Below, in pieces: positions 39,945 to 48,115 of a stretch of DNA of 64,000 bases. A program made the position numbers and the translations under genes. How positions within the stretch are numbered: position 1 is the stretch's first letter; each line of letters starts with the position of its first letter. Source of the DNA: Gottfriedia endophytica (lineage in GTDB: Bacteria > Bacillota > Bacilli > Bacillales > Bacillaceae_G); contig NZ_JAGIYQ010000004.1 of assembly GCF_017814275.1 (NCBI RefSeq), forward strand, positions 186,001 through 250,000, read 5' to 3'. The notes below the pieces were generated by a model. The model did no database searches. It had not been told where the DNA came from and worked only from the letters and a program-made list of their open reading frames with translations.

Positions 39945-41564
39945 TTAATTTGTAGTTTTACTAGCATATTTGTAATAAAAATAGCCAACAAATGGGCGAA
40001 CTTTAATGCCATTTACGTTTGGTTTTTGAAGGTAGACATAACCAGCTTGGTAGATTGGTGCAACTGCTCCATCATTTAATAGCGTATTTTCTGCTTGATG
40101 AAGAACAGAAAAACGTTTTGACTCATTTTGTAAATCAACTGTATTTGCTTCCTCTACAAGACGGTCATATTGTTCATTTTTATAGTGAATAAAATTTAAA
40201 GCTGAATTAGATGTAAATAAGTCTAAATACGTTGTTGGATCTGGATAATCCGCACCCCATGTATCTAAAGAAAGATCATATCCACCTTGTCTTCTAAGGA
40301 CATTCTTCTGCTGAATTGGTTGAACAACAATATTAATCGTTAAATGTGGTAAATTACCTTCAAGCTGTGCCTTTAAATACTCTCCTATTTTACGTGAAGT
40401 CTCACTATCACTTACTAATAAAGATAAAGTTGCACTCGTTTTACCTTCTTCTTTTAGAGCTTCTGAAAATAATTGTTTCGCTTGACTCAATGAAACGTTT
40501 GAGTCAACTGTAGTGGAATTTACGAAATCCTCACCTTTTTTTGTTTTGACCAGCCCTTTAGGAACAAAGCGATCAGTTGGGATTGAACCATCTTTTAATA
40601 AATCATTTGCAATACTATTTTTATCAAATGCGTGAGCAATTGCCACGCGAGCTTTTTTGTTACGTAATAAAGGGTTCATTTCATTGAAACTAATGTATGA
40701 AATAATCGGCATTGCAAGTGTGTGGAGTTCTTTTGATGATTTAAAACGGTCAATCACATCTGAATCAATAATCGCTTGATCTAATGCACCAGTTTCGTAT
40801 AAATTAACAGCTGTTGAGGTTTCATTCATCACTTTAACATCAATTGTATCAGCTTTTACATTTTGTTTATCGTAGTACTGGTTGTTTTTCTTCATGACGA
40901 AGCCAACTCCATGATTCCATTTGCTGACGACAAATGGTCCATTATACACCGTCGTGTTAGCCTCTTGACCATATTTATCTCCCTCTTTCTTGACGAACTT
41001 TTCATCCAAAGGGAAGAACATAGGTAGACTAGTAAGCTGAATGAAATAAGGGATTGGTCTATTTAATTCAATTTGTAATGTTGATTGATCGATTGCTTTT
41101 ACACCTAATTGATCAACAGGTAGTTTTCCCTTATTAATAGCCTCTGCATTTTTTATATCATACATATCATAAGCAAATTGAGCTTTTGTTGCAGGATCAA
41201 GAGCTCTTTTGAAAGCAAAAACAAAATCATTTGCCGTAACAGGGTCACCATTTGAAAAGTGTGAGGTCCTTAATTTAAATGTGTATGTTTTTCCATCCTT
41301 ACTGACTGTGTGCGAAAGCGCAGCAGCAGGAGTATATTCACCTTTTTCGTTTGGCATATATAATCCTTCCATCACACTATTTAATGCATTCAATGAAGGG
41401 CCATCTAAGGCAATAGAGCTATCTAGACTTGTGATATCAGCTGTGTCCATTAATTTGATCGTTTTATCGTTTGATGTTGAAGTTGATTGATTTCCACTAC
41501 ATGCAGCTAAAAGGAATGATAATGATGTAATTAATCCAATTGATTTAATCATTTTATGTTTCAT
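39945..41564 (-). CDS. Oligopeptide ABC transporter substrate-binding lipoprotein (OppA family)
   Basis: A 539-residue SBP_bac_5 protein. The signal peptide ends in the lipobox LAAC, so the mature protein is attached through its cysteine (residue 22) to the outer face of the membrane. The family patterns KDGKTYTFKLR and SNGDPVTANDFVFAFKRALDP are present. No permease or ATPase genes are adjacent, so it must use a transporter encoded elsewhere. It is preceded by a T-box riboswitch, which means expression responds to an uncharged tRNA; import of amino-acid-containing peptides is the likely role. Confidence 0.92.
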   Translation of the reverse strand: MKHKMIKSIGLITSLSFLLAACSGNQSTSTSNDKTIKLMDTADITSLDSSIALDGPSLNALNSVMEGLYMPNEKGEYTPAAALSHTVSKDGKTYTFKLRTSHFSNGDPVTANDFVFAFKRALDPATKAQFAYDMYDIKNAEAINKGKLPVDQLGVKAIDQSTLQIELNRPIPYFIQLTSLPMFFPLDEKFVKKEGDKYGQEANTTVYNGPFVVSKWNHGVGFVMKKNNQYYDKQNVKADTIDVKVMNETSTAVNLYETGALDQAIIDSDVIDRFKSSKELHTLAMPIISYISFNEMNPLLRNKKARVAIAHAFDKNSIANDLLKDGSIPTDRFVPKGLVKTKKGEDFVNSTTVDSNVSLSQAKQLFSEALKEEGKTSATLSLLVSDSETSRKIGEYLKAQLEGNLPHLTINIVVQPIQQKNVLRRQGGYDLSLDTWGADYPDPTTYLDLFTSNSALNFIHYKNEQYDRLVEEANTVDLQNESKRFSVLHQAENTLLNDGAVAPIYQAGYVYLQKPNVNGIKVRPFVGYFYYKYASKTTN

Positions 41565-41589
41565 TTGTACTTACCCCCTAAAAAAATGT

Positions 41590-41630
41590 AAATAAAAAGA
41601 GTCCCCGCCTTATAAAAAGGACGAGGACTC
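41590..41630 (-). terminator. Regulatory terminator of the T-box leader
   Basis: On the minus strand GAGTCCTCGTCC pairs with GGCGGGGACTC and is followed by TTTTTATT. The 5' side also takes part in the alternative antiterminator with the T-box sequence. Confidence 0.85.
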
Positions 41631-41900
41631 CCGTGGTGCCACCTTTATTAGCTCTTAAAAAATAAGAACTCACTTAAAATAGTATCGAAACAATTGGATA
41701 CTATTTAAGTGAGGACACCTAATCAGTATCGAAACAAATGTTTGAATACCTGTCTCTTTTATCGGTAAGACAATCCGCCAAAGCCTACTGTACATGTTCG
41801 GTTTGGTTGCTCAAAAGCCCATTCAACAATACATCCACACTGATTCTCACCAACCATCAGCTCTCTGAAGTTTCTGTAAAGCCTACTCTTCTTTGTCAAA
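41590..41900 (-). promoter_or_regulatory. T-box riboswitch leader
   Basis: The minus strand carries the T-box sequence GGTGGCACCACGG (41631-41643), the terminator, and the stem I block AGAGAGCTGATGGTTGGTG. It also carries AGTA and GAA strands of the specifier loop-E motif and a GACAAAG base stem that begins near 41897. The triplet right after GAA is CAU (41796-41794), while shifted readings give AUG or AAC. The TGGC of the T-box predicts a tRNA with G73, which fits Asn (AAC) better than His or Met. Specificity is therefore unresolved. Confidence 0.9.
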
Positions 41901-41971
41901 GCATTGCATTATTTAATTATTTTTATAGTAAATTTCGATTTAAATTTCAGTTTGATTTTAAATAACAACTT

Positions 41972-41987
41972 TTACTTGGCCAAGTAA
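41972..41987. promoter_or_regulatory. Perfect 16-bp palindrome upstream of the T-box
   Basis: TTACTTGGCCAAGTAA reads the same on both strands. It is about 75 bp upstream of the T-box stem I, where an operator for a dimeric regulator would lie. Confidence 0.4.
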
Positions 41988-42160
41988 TTAGTTTGTGTAA
42001 TGTGATTATAGAATAGGAAAAATGGTTTTGCAACAAAAAAAATACTAGAAAATTTTTCATTATGATAAAAAGTTAGGATTTTATGAATTCTTTAAACTAA
42101 AGATCTAATAAGAGGATGAGTCTGTTTAAGTTAACTTTGTAGTTATTTAACAATTAGAGA

Positions 42161-42270
42161 AGTTCATTGGAATGGAAGGGTGTCAGGCTCCGGGGGAGAT
42201 ACGGGAAGGCTGAGATCCCGCAGGACGATAGCGACGGGGATGCTCACCGGCCGTCTTATAGAAAGACTCT
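42161..42270. repeat. Dispersed structured repeat, family 1, copy C (truncated)
   Basis: Left end AGTTCATTGG and core GGAAGGCTGAGATCCCGCAG, then GACGATAGCGACGGGGATGCTCA are recognisable but changed. The right terminal part is missing. It lies 46 bp in front of copy D in the same orientation. Confidence 0.65.
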
Positions 42271-42315
42271 TTTTTAAAAGATTGTTGATTTTAGGTTTTA
42301 TAAATTAAAGACAGA

Positions 42316-42448
42316 AGTTGATTGGAATGGAAGGGTGCTCGACTCCGGTGGGAAATGCGGGAAGGCTGAGACCCCACAGGAGCGATAGCGACGAGGAGGC
42401 TCAGCTCACGCCCCTCGGAAAGCGAGCATCCTGGAATGGAAATCAACT
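42316..42448. repeat. Dispersed structured repeat, family 1, copy D
   Basis: A complete copy with both inverted ends (AGTTGATT, AATCAACT), 133 bp. With copy C and the T-box it accounts for most of the 1.1-kb gap between the oppA-like gene and spoIIQ. Confidence 0.75.
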
Positions 42449-42480
42449 TACACATACTGAAATAGCACAATATATCTGAA

Positions 42481-42588
42481 TTATCCACAATTCCTGTTGA
42501 TAAGTAAATGAAAAGTGTGGATAAGTCGTTTGCATTTGTTAATAATTTGTAGAAAAGTTTTCCACAATTATTCAATAACTGTGGAAAA
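42481..42588. promoter_or_regulatory. DnaA-box cluster upstream of spoIIQ
   Basis: Two perfect DnaA boxes (TTATCCACA at 42481-42489 plus; TGTGGATAA at 42516-42524, i.e. minus) and two one-mismatch boxes (TTTTCCACA 42558-42566 plus; TGTGGAAAA 42580-42588 minus) lie within 108 bp of AT-rich DNA. Confidence 0.7.
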
Positions 42589-42672
42589 TTAAGAATTTTG
42601 TCGAATTAAAATTTTCTAAATTGAGTATATAATTTAGCGAATCTGTTGAAAATGATTGCAGAGGTGATAAGG

Positions 42673-43455
42673 ATGAGAGAGGAACAAAACAAGAAACCTT
42701 CTCAGAAAGTGATTAAAATGTTAAGAAAACGTTGGGTAGTACCAGCAATTTATTTAGCAAGTGCAGCAATTATACTAACAGGTGCTCTCTGGTACCAATT
42801 TAGCAATTCGTCAAAACCGATGAATCCACCATCTACAGAGGTTAATACGAATAATGGTCCAGAAGCTCTACCAGTTTCAAAAGTGGACGAAAAATTGGCT
42901 TACCCTGTATCAAAAGACACTAGTGTTGAAGTAAAGAGTCATTTTTATGATGACACAGCTTCTGCATCGCAACAACAGCAATCTTTAATTGTAAAAGATA
43001 CAACGTATACGTTGAATACTGGAGTTGACCTTGCTAAAAATGATGGCAAATCATTTGATGTAACAGCTGCATTAAGTGGTACAGTTACAAAAGCTGAAAA
43101 AGATTCAGAGTTAGGATATGTTGTCACTGTTGATAATGGTAAAGGACTAGTTTCATATTATGAAAGCTTACAAAAAATTTCTGTTAAAGCTGGAGATAGA
43201 GTGAAACAAGGACAAGTTGTTGGTGTGTCAGGCACAGCGCTGATCGGAAAAGAAAATGGTACACATGTTCATTTTGAATTACGTAAAGATGGTGTAGCAA
43301 TTAATCCAGAAAAATATTTTAACCAAGAAGTATCTGTCATTTTAAGTTCAGAAAAAAATAACACAGATGCTACGAATGGATCAAGCACATCAGATAAAAA
43401 ACCATCTAAAGATAATGGAAATGATAAAGGCGATTCAGCCGACTATCAAGGATAA
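42673..43455 (+). CDS. spoIIQ: SpoIIQ, forespore engulfment protein (degenerate LytM/M23)
   Basis: A 260-residue forespore membrane protein with a cytoplasmic N-terminus, one membrane helix (about 22-41) and an extracytoplasmic LytM domain (about 110-215). It binds SpoIIIAH across the intermembrane space. The M23 zinc site is incomplete: the first His of HxxxD is Asn115 in LNTGVDL, while His198 and His200 (THVHFEL) remain, so it is probably not a peptidase, as in B. subtilis. The C-terminal tail is long and Ser/Lys/Asp-rich. ATG 42673 follows GAGGTGAT; the frame opens earlier at 42646 without a site. Confidence 0.92.
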   Translation: MREEQNKKPSQKVIKMLRKRWVVPAIYLASAAIILTGALWYQFSNSSKPMNPPSTEVNTNNGPEALPVSKVDEKLAYPVSKDTSVEVKSHFYDDTASASQQQQSLIVKDTTYTLNTGVDLAKNDGKSFDVTAALSGTVTKAEKDSELGYVVTVDNGKGLVSYYESLQKISVKAGDRVKQGQVVGVSGTALIGKENGTHVHFELRKDGVAINPEKYFNQEVSVILSSEKNNTDATNGSSTSDKKPSKDNGNDKGDSADYQG

Positions 43456-43460
43456 GCAAG

Positions 43461-43500
43461 GAAAAACCGTACACAAACTAAAGTTTGGTACGGTTTTTTT
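43461..43500 (+). terminator. Terminator after spoIIQ
   Basis: AAAAACCGTAC and GTACGGTTTTT pair, extended by CAAACT/AGTTTG in the middle, and end in a long T-run. Confidence 0.85.
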
Positions 43501-43530
43501 GTGGTGTTTTTTTGTGCGTTTTCCAAAAAT

Positions 43531-43550
43531 TTGTCCACATTTTATCCACA
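43531..43550 (+). promoter_or_regulatory. DnaA-box pair downstream of spoIIQ
   Basis: TTGTCCACA (43531-43539, one mismatch) and TTATCCACA (43542-43550, perfect) are in the same orientation, 11 bp apart. Confidence 0.6.
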
Positions 43551-43629
43551 TTTCAAAAGTGACAGGCACACAACACAACACACAATATCAAAAAAAGTGA
43601 CAACCACAAAAAGATAAATTACAGATTCG

Positions 43630-43659
43630 TGCATAGGAATAGGCTTTAGCTAATACAAT
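43630..43659 (+). promoter_or_regulatory. Possible sigma-E promoter of spoIIID
   Basis: TGCATAGG (43630-43637) and AATACAAT (43652-43659), 14 bp apart, resemble the sigma-E -35 and -10 elements. It would leave a leader of about 160 nt. Confidence 0.3.
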
Positions 43660-43827
43660 GTTATAAACCCATCAAAGAGGTGTTTGAGGTGAGGGATCGT
43701 GGTTTTTTTACCTAATCAAAATAAATATTCCTCAGCAAGTCAGTCACAGCAGGAAGTGCAGCAGTTAGGTCAGTCAGAACGAGTCTCATTTCACGCTTCT
43801 CACATCCAATTCGAGGAGGAGAGTAGT

Positions 43828-44097
43828 GTGCACGATTACATCAAAGAGAGAACAATCAAGATAGGGAAATATATCGTGGAGACAAGGAAAACAGTGCGAG
43901 TTATTGCGAAAGAATTTGGTGTATCAAAAAGTACAGTGCATAAGGATTTAACTGAACGTCTTCCAGAGATAAACCCTGAGCTTGCAAATGAAGTAAAAGA
44001 AATTCTAGACTATCACAAATCAATCAGGCATCTTCGGGGTGGTGAAGCAACGAAACAAAAGTATCAAAAAGAAGATATCGAAAAATTAGTAAAATAA
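43828..44097 (+). CDS. spoIIID: Sporulation transcriptional regulator SpoIIID
   Basis: An 89-residue mother-cell DNA-binding protein that activates and represses genes of the sigma-E regulon and prepares sigma-K. From the GTG at 43828 the sequence (MHDYIKERTIKIGKYIVETR...) is nearly that of B. subtilis SpoIIID, with the HTH TVRVIAKEFGVSKSTVHKDL. The basic C-terminal helix SIRHLRGGEATKQKYQ is present. The frame is open upstream to 43699, but GAGGAGGAGAG precedes the GTG and the known protein starts there. Confidence 0.96.
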   Translation: MHDYIKERTIKIGKYIVETRKTVRVIAKEFGVSKSTVHKDLTERLPEINPELANEVKEILDYHKSIRHLRGGEATKQKYQKEDIEKLVK

Positions 44098-44260
44098 GAC
44101 TTTACGATTCCTTTAAAACAAAGTTAGTAATTTTTAACCTCCAGATTCAAAATAATTTTATTACTAAACTCATGCGTTTATGGTAAAATTATATTTTGGA
44201 ATAGCACATATTCGGAAACTGCTCAAGTAGTGCATAGTGAATAAGGAGGAGCTTGAACGA

Positions 44261-45262
44261 ATGTTTTCAAAGGATATCGGAATAGACCTTGGTACTGCCA
44301 ATGTCTTAATACATGTAAAAGGTAAAGGGATTGTTTTAAACGAACCATCCGTTGTTGCAATAGAACGTAATAGTGGAAAAGTACTTGCTGTCGGTGAAGA
44401 AGCTAGCCGCATGGTAGGTCGTACACCAGGGAATATTGTTGCAATTCGTCCACTTAAAGATGGTGTCATTGCTGATTTTGATATTACAGAAGCAATGCTA
44501 AGATACTTTATTAACAAATTAGATGTAAAAGGATTTATGTCTAAGCCTCGTATTTTAATCTGTTGTCCAACAAATATCACATCTGTTGAGCAAAAAGCAA
44601 TTCGTGAAGCTGCTGAAAAAAGCGGTGGAAAACAAGTATATCTTGAAGAAGAGCCTAAAGTTGCTGCAATTGGTGCAGGTATGGATATTTTCCAACCTAG
44701 CGGAAATATGGTCATTGATATTGGCGGTGGAACGACTGATGTTGCTGTATTATCTATGGGAGACATCGTCACCGCCTCTTCAATTAAAATGGCTGGAGAC
44801 AAGTTTGATATGGAGATCTTAAACTATATCAAACGTGAGTACAAATTATTAATTGGTGAGCGTACATCTGAACAAATTAAAATTGAAGTAGGAACAGTAT
44901 TCCCGGGTGCACGACAAGAGTCTATTGATATCCGTGGACGCGACATGGTTACTGGTTTACCACGTACGATTACAGTTCATTCTGAAGAAATTCAGAAGGC
45001 ATTAGCTGAACCAGTTTCACTAATTGTACAAGCTGCAAGAACTGTACTAGAACGTACTCCACCAGAATTATCAGCAGATATTATCGACCGTGGAGTCATC
45101 TTAACAGGTGGCGGAGCATTATTACATGGAATCGATACGTTACTTTCTGAAGAATTAAAAGTACCTGTTTTCATTGCTGAAGATCCAATGCAATGTGTTG
45201 CAGTCGGAACTGGTATTATGCTAGAAAACATTGATAAAATTCCAACTCGCTATTTAAAATAA
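44261..45262 (+). CDS. mbl: MreB-like actin homologue Mbl
   Basis: A 333-residue bacterial actin that forms membrane-bound filaments guiding cylindrical wall synthesis. Actin-type ATP-binding motifs are visible: DIGIDLGTANVLIHVKG (phosphate 1), MVIDIGGGTTDVAVLS (phosphate 2) and GVILTGGGALLHGID (adenosine). Assignment to Mbl rather than MreB or MreBH rests on the beginning MFSKDIGIDLGTANVLIH and on the spoIIID-mbl-flhO order of Bacillus, here interrupted by germination and other genes. ATG 44261 follows AAGGAGGAG. Confidence 0.95.
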   Translation: MFSKDIGIDLGTANVLIHVKGKGIVLNEPSVVAIERNSGKVLAVGEEASRMVGRTPGNIVAIRPLKDGVIADFDITEAMLRYFINKLDVKGFMSKPRILICCPTNITSVEQKAIREAAEKSGGKQVYLEEEPKVAAIGAGMDIFQPSGNMVIDIGGGTTDVAVLSMGDIVTASSIKMAGDKFDMEILNYIKREYKLLIGERTSEQIKIEVGTVFPGARQESIDIRGRDMVTGLPRTITVHSEEIQKALAEPVSLIVQAARTVLERTPPELSADIIDRGVILTGGGALLHGIDTLLSEELKVPVFIAEDPMQCVAVGTGIMLENIDKIPTRYLK

Positions 45263-45280
45263 TCGATTAATTTAAAAGTT

Positions 45281-45313
45281 CTGAGCTATAAAAAGCTCAG
45301 GGCTTTTTTTTTG
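45281..45313 (+). terminator. Terminator after mbl
   Basis: CTGAGCT and AGCTCAG pair around ATAAAA, followed by GGC and a T9 run. Confidence 0.85.
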
Positions 45314-45404
45314 TACCTATAAGTAAGGGAACAAGTACATACATTAACATTTTTTGGGAACTGTAAATACGATGGCCTTTCTTCTTAGTGGAGGTGGAGT
45401 ATAC

Positions 45405-46919
45405 ATGACGTTAAAGAGTGATAAGAAAAAAAACAAACGGAAAAACCATCCAATTGAATATAAGTCTGGTAATACTGGTCCTTTGGATAAGGATATCAAA
45501 AATAATATTGCTAGAATTAAAAAAGATTTAGGAAATAGCGTCGATTTGCTTATTCGTGAGATTTGTATTGATGAGCAGAAAAATATCTCTATTGCCACTA
45601 TACATTTTGATGGTATGTCTAATGAGCAAGTCATTGATGAGTTTATTATTGAGAAGCTAGTACGGTATTGTTCAAACGCAGGTGAAGACTTCTCAATTGA
45701 TGGGATTAAGAAACAAATGCTCAAGCATATAACTGTTTCAGCTTTAAGAACCGATTCTAAATATGACAAATTAATGTCAGCTATTTTATATGGTGATACT
45801 GTTATTTTACTCAATAATTGTACTGAATTTCTAATTGCCTCTACAAGGATCGTGCAATCTAGAGGTATAACAGAGCCAACGACACAAACAGTTATTCGAG
45901 GACCAAAGGATTGTTTTACAGAAAGTATTCGTACGAATACATCGCTTATTCGGAATCGTATACAAAATCCGGCCTTACGAATAGAAGGTTTGGTAATTGG
46001 TGATGTAACGAGAACAGATATAGCGATTGTTTATGTAGAAGGCCTTGCAGAAGAATCATTGATAAACGAAGTAAGAACTCGATTGCAATCAATTAAAATC
46101 GACGAAGTATTAGAATCGAGCTTTATAGAAAATTTAATAACAGATGACCAAAAAACGATCTTTCCAACAATGTTAAATACTGAGCGTCCCGATGCAGTTG
46201 CTGGAAATATATTAGAAGGGAGAGTTGCCATATTAACAGGAGGTACCCCGTATGCTTTAATTCTTCCTGCTACGTTTTTGCAGTTCTTCCAATCTCCTGA
46301 GGATTATTATCATAATCAATATATTGGTTCTGCAGTAAGACTACTTAGATTTATAGGATTTCTTGTTGCGTTACTTGCACCAGGAGTCTTTGTTGCGATT
46401 CTTACTCACCATCAAGGGATTGTTCCAACTGTTTTGCTGGTTAGTTTAGCTGCCCAACGTGAAGGTGTTCCTTTTCCAGCAATTGTAGAAGCATTATTGA
46501 TGGAGTTTACGTTTGAAGTTTTAAGAGAAGCTGGTATTCGGATGCCCAGGGCAGTAGGTCAAGCCCTTTCGATTGTAGGTGCATTAATTTTAGGTCAAGC
46601 GGCTGTACAAGCTGGCTTCGTTTCTGCAGCAATGGTTATTCTCGTATCCATTACAGCAATTGCAAGTTTTACGATTCCTTATTATAACCTTTCAATTACT
46701 GCTAGATTGTTACGTTTTGGATTTCTCCTTTTAGGAGCCTATATTGGATTATTTGGTATTATTGTAGGTTGGCTTCTTGTTGTAATCCATATGTGTAGCT
46801 TACGTTCTTTTGGTGCACCATACTTAGCGGCACTCGCACCATTCCGCCCTGGAGAGCATCAAGATGGCGTATTAATATTTCCGTTAAAAAGTAACAATGA
46901 AGGTGAGCAGGATGGCTAA
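45405..46919 (+). CDS. Spore germination protein, GerA family A subunit
   Basis: The 504-residue product is a GerAA-type subunit: a soluble N-terminal part (about 1-290) and a C-terminal membrane domain with about five helices. The family blocks TERPDAVAGNILEGRVAIL, GTPYALILPATFLQFFQSPEDYY and LMEFTFEVLREAGIRMPRAVG are clear. These subunits sit in the inner spore membrane and form the nutrient-gated channel. ATG 45405 follows GAGGTGGA. It overlaps the C-subunit gene by 8 bp and the order is A-C-B. The nutrient recognised cannot be read from the sequence. Confidence 0.93.
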   Translation: MTLKSDKKKNKRKNHPIEYKSGNTGPLDKDIKNNIARIKKDLGNSVDLLIREICIDEQKNISIATIHFDGMSNEQVIDEFIIEKLVRYCSNAGEDFSIDGIKKQMLKHITVSALRTDSKYDKLMSAILYGDTVILLNNCTEFLIASTRIVQSRGITEPTTQTVIRGPKDCFTESIRTNTSLIRNRIQNPALRIEGLVIGDVTRTDIAIVYVEGLAEESLINEVRTRLQSIKIDEVLESSFIENLITDDQKTIFPTMLNTERPDAVAGNILEGRVAILTGGTPYALILPATFLQFFQSPEDYYHNQYIGSAVRLLRFIGFLVALLAPGVFVAILTHHQGIVPTVLLVSLAAQREGVPFPAIVEALLMEFTFEVLREAGIRMPRAVGQALSIVGALILGQAAVQAGFVSAAMVILVSITAIASFTIPYYNLSITARLLRFGFLLLGAYIGLFGIIVGWLLVVIHMCSLRSFGAPYLAALAPFRPGEHQDGVLIFPLKSNNEGEQDG

Positions 46920-48096
46920 AAAATGGGTTATTATTCTTTTTTTGATAAGTGGTCTAGTCACGGGGTGTTCTAGTTACCAAGAATTAAATCAGTTAGGTAT
47001 TGTCATCGCGATGGGACTTGATTATTTACCTGAAAATGATTTATATAAAGTAACGTTTCAAGTTATAAATCCAAGTGAAAATTCTAGCCAAAACCCTGGT
47101 GCTGGGGGTACACCAGTAATCGGATATTCTGATACAGGAAAGACCTTGTCTGAAGCAGCAAGAAATTCTACTAGAAAATTTTCACGTCAAAATGTCTATT
47201 CACAGGTTGCTTTAGTTTTAGTAGGTGAAGACCTAGCAACAAAGAAGGGATTAAATTTTATTTTTGATACATTCGAGAGAGACGCAAGGGTACGTATAAA
47301 TATTCCGGTCTTAATTGCTAGAGGTTCAAAAGTAGAAAATGTTTTAGATATAATGCCTGCATTAGATAAAATACCAGCAGAATCAATTATAAGTAAACTT
47401 AAAAATACATCAGCTGTATTAGGTGAACATAAAGACATAAAATTGTATGAACTTGTTTCGCAATTAAGTAGTAAAGGGAAGGAACCATCGATTAGTGGAA
47501 TTAGTGTAAAAGGAAGTGTAGAGCTAGGAAGCACTAAAGGCAATACAGAACAATCAAAGAATGCGTACACCTATTTAAATGGGGTAGGTATGTTCAGAAG
47601 TGGAAAGTTGGTTGGGTGGTTGGATGGAAAGAAATCAAAAGCAATCCAAGTGATCGACAATACGATTAAACAATCTAATCTATCGATTAAATGTGAAGAT
47701 AATAGATACAGTTCTATTGAAATAACGCGTTTAAAAAGCAAATCGAAAGTAGATGTTAAAGGTGGGAAAGCCTTTATTAATATTACACTATATGGATATG
47801 GGTATCTTGACGAATTACTATGTAATAAAAACATTGGTAGAGAAAAGGTAATGGAAAAATTCCAAAAAGAAGCAGCCCAGGAACTAAAAAAAGAGGTTCT
47901 ATCTGGAATAAAGGCAGCTCAAAAAGCCAAGAGTGACATATTCGGATTTGGAGAAATGTACCACATGTCAAATCCTAAAAAGTGGAAATCTGCTGAAAAG
48001 AAATGGAATCAGCTATTTGCAAATGCAAGTGTGAAAATGACTGTAGTGTTCAAATTAAGACATACTGGCATGAATATTGAAACTTATCCTTACTAG
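46912..48096 (+). CDS. Spore germination protein, GerAC family lipoprotein
   Basis: A 394-residue Ger(x)C lipoprotein. The signal peptide ends VTGC (Cys about 20), followed by the family opening SSYQELNQLGIVIAMGLDY. Three mixed alpha/beta domains are expected. It completes the germinant receptor on the outer face of the inner spore membrane. ATG 46912 follows AAGGTGAG inside the A gene, so translation is likely coupled. Confidence 0.93.
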   Translation: MAKKWVIILFLISGLVTGCSSYQELNQLGIVIAMGLDYLPENDLYKVTFQVINPSENSSQNPGAGGTPVIGYSDTGKTLSEAARNSTRKFSRQNVYSQVALVLVGEDLATKKGLNFIFDTFERDARVRINIPVLIARGSKVENVLDIMPALDKIPAESIISKLKNTSAVLGEHKDIKLYELVSQLSSKGKEPSISGISVKGSVELGSTKGNTEQSKNAYTYLNGVGMFRSGKLVGWLDGKKSKAIQVIDNTIKQSNLSIKCEDNRYSSIEITRLKSKSKVDVKGGKAFINITLYGYGYLDELLCNKNIGREKVMEKFQKEAAQELKKEVLSGIKAAQKAKSDIFGFGEMYHMSNPKKWKSAEKKWNQLFANASVKMTVVFKLRHTGMNIETYPY

Positions 48097-48115
48097 AAAA
48101 GAAGGTAATTAAAAT

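Noticed and set aside
42291-42575. A 94-residue minus-strand frame
   Set aside because: It is made of repeat copy D and the DnaA-box region read backwards; no ribosome site.
43699-43827. Longer SpoIIID with 43 additional residues
   Set aside because: The known protein begins at MHDYIKER, and GAGGAGGAGAG is placed for the GTG at 43828.
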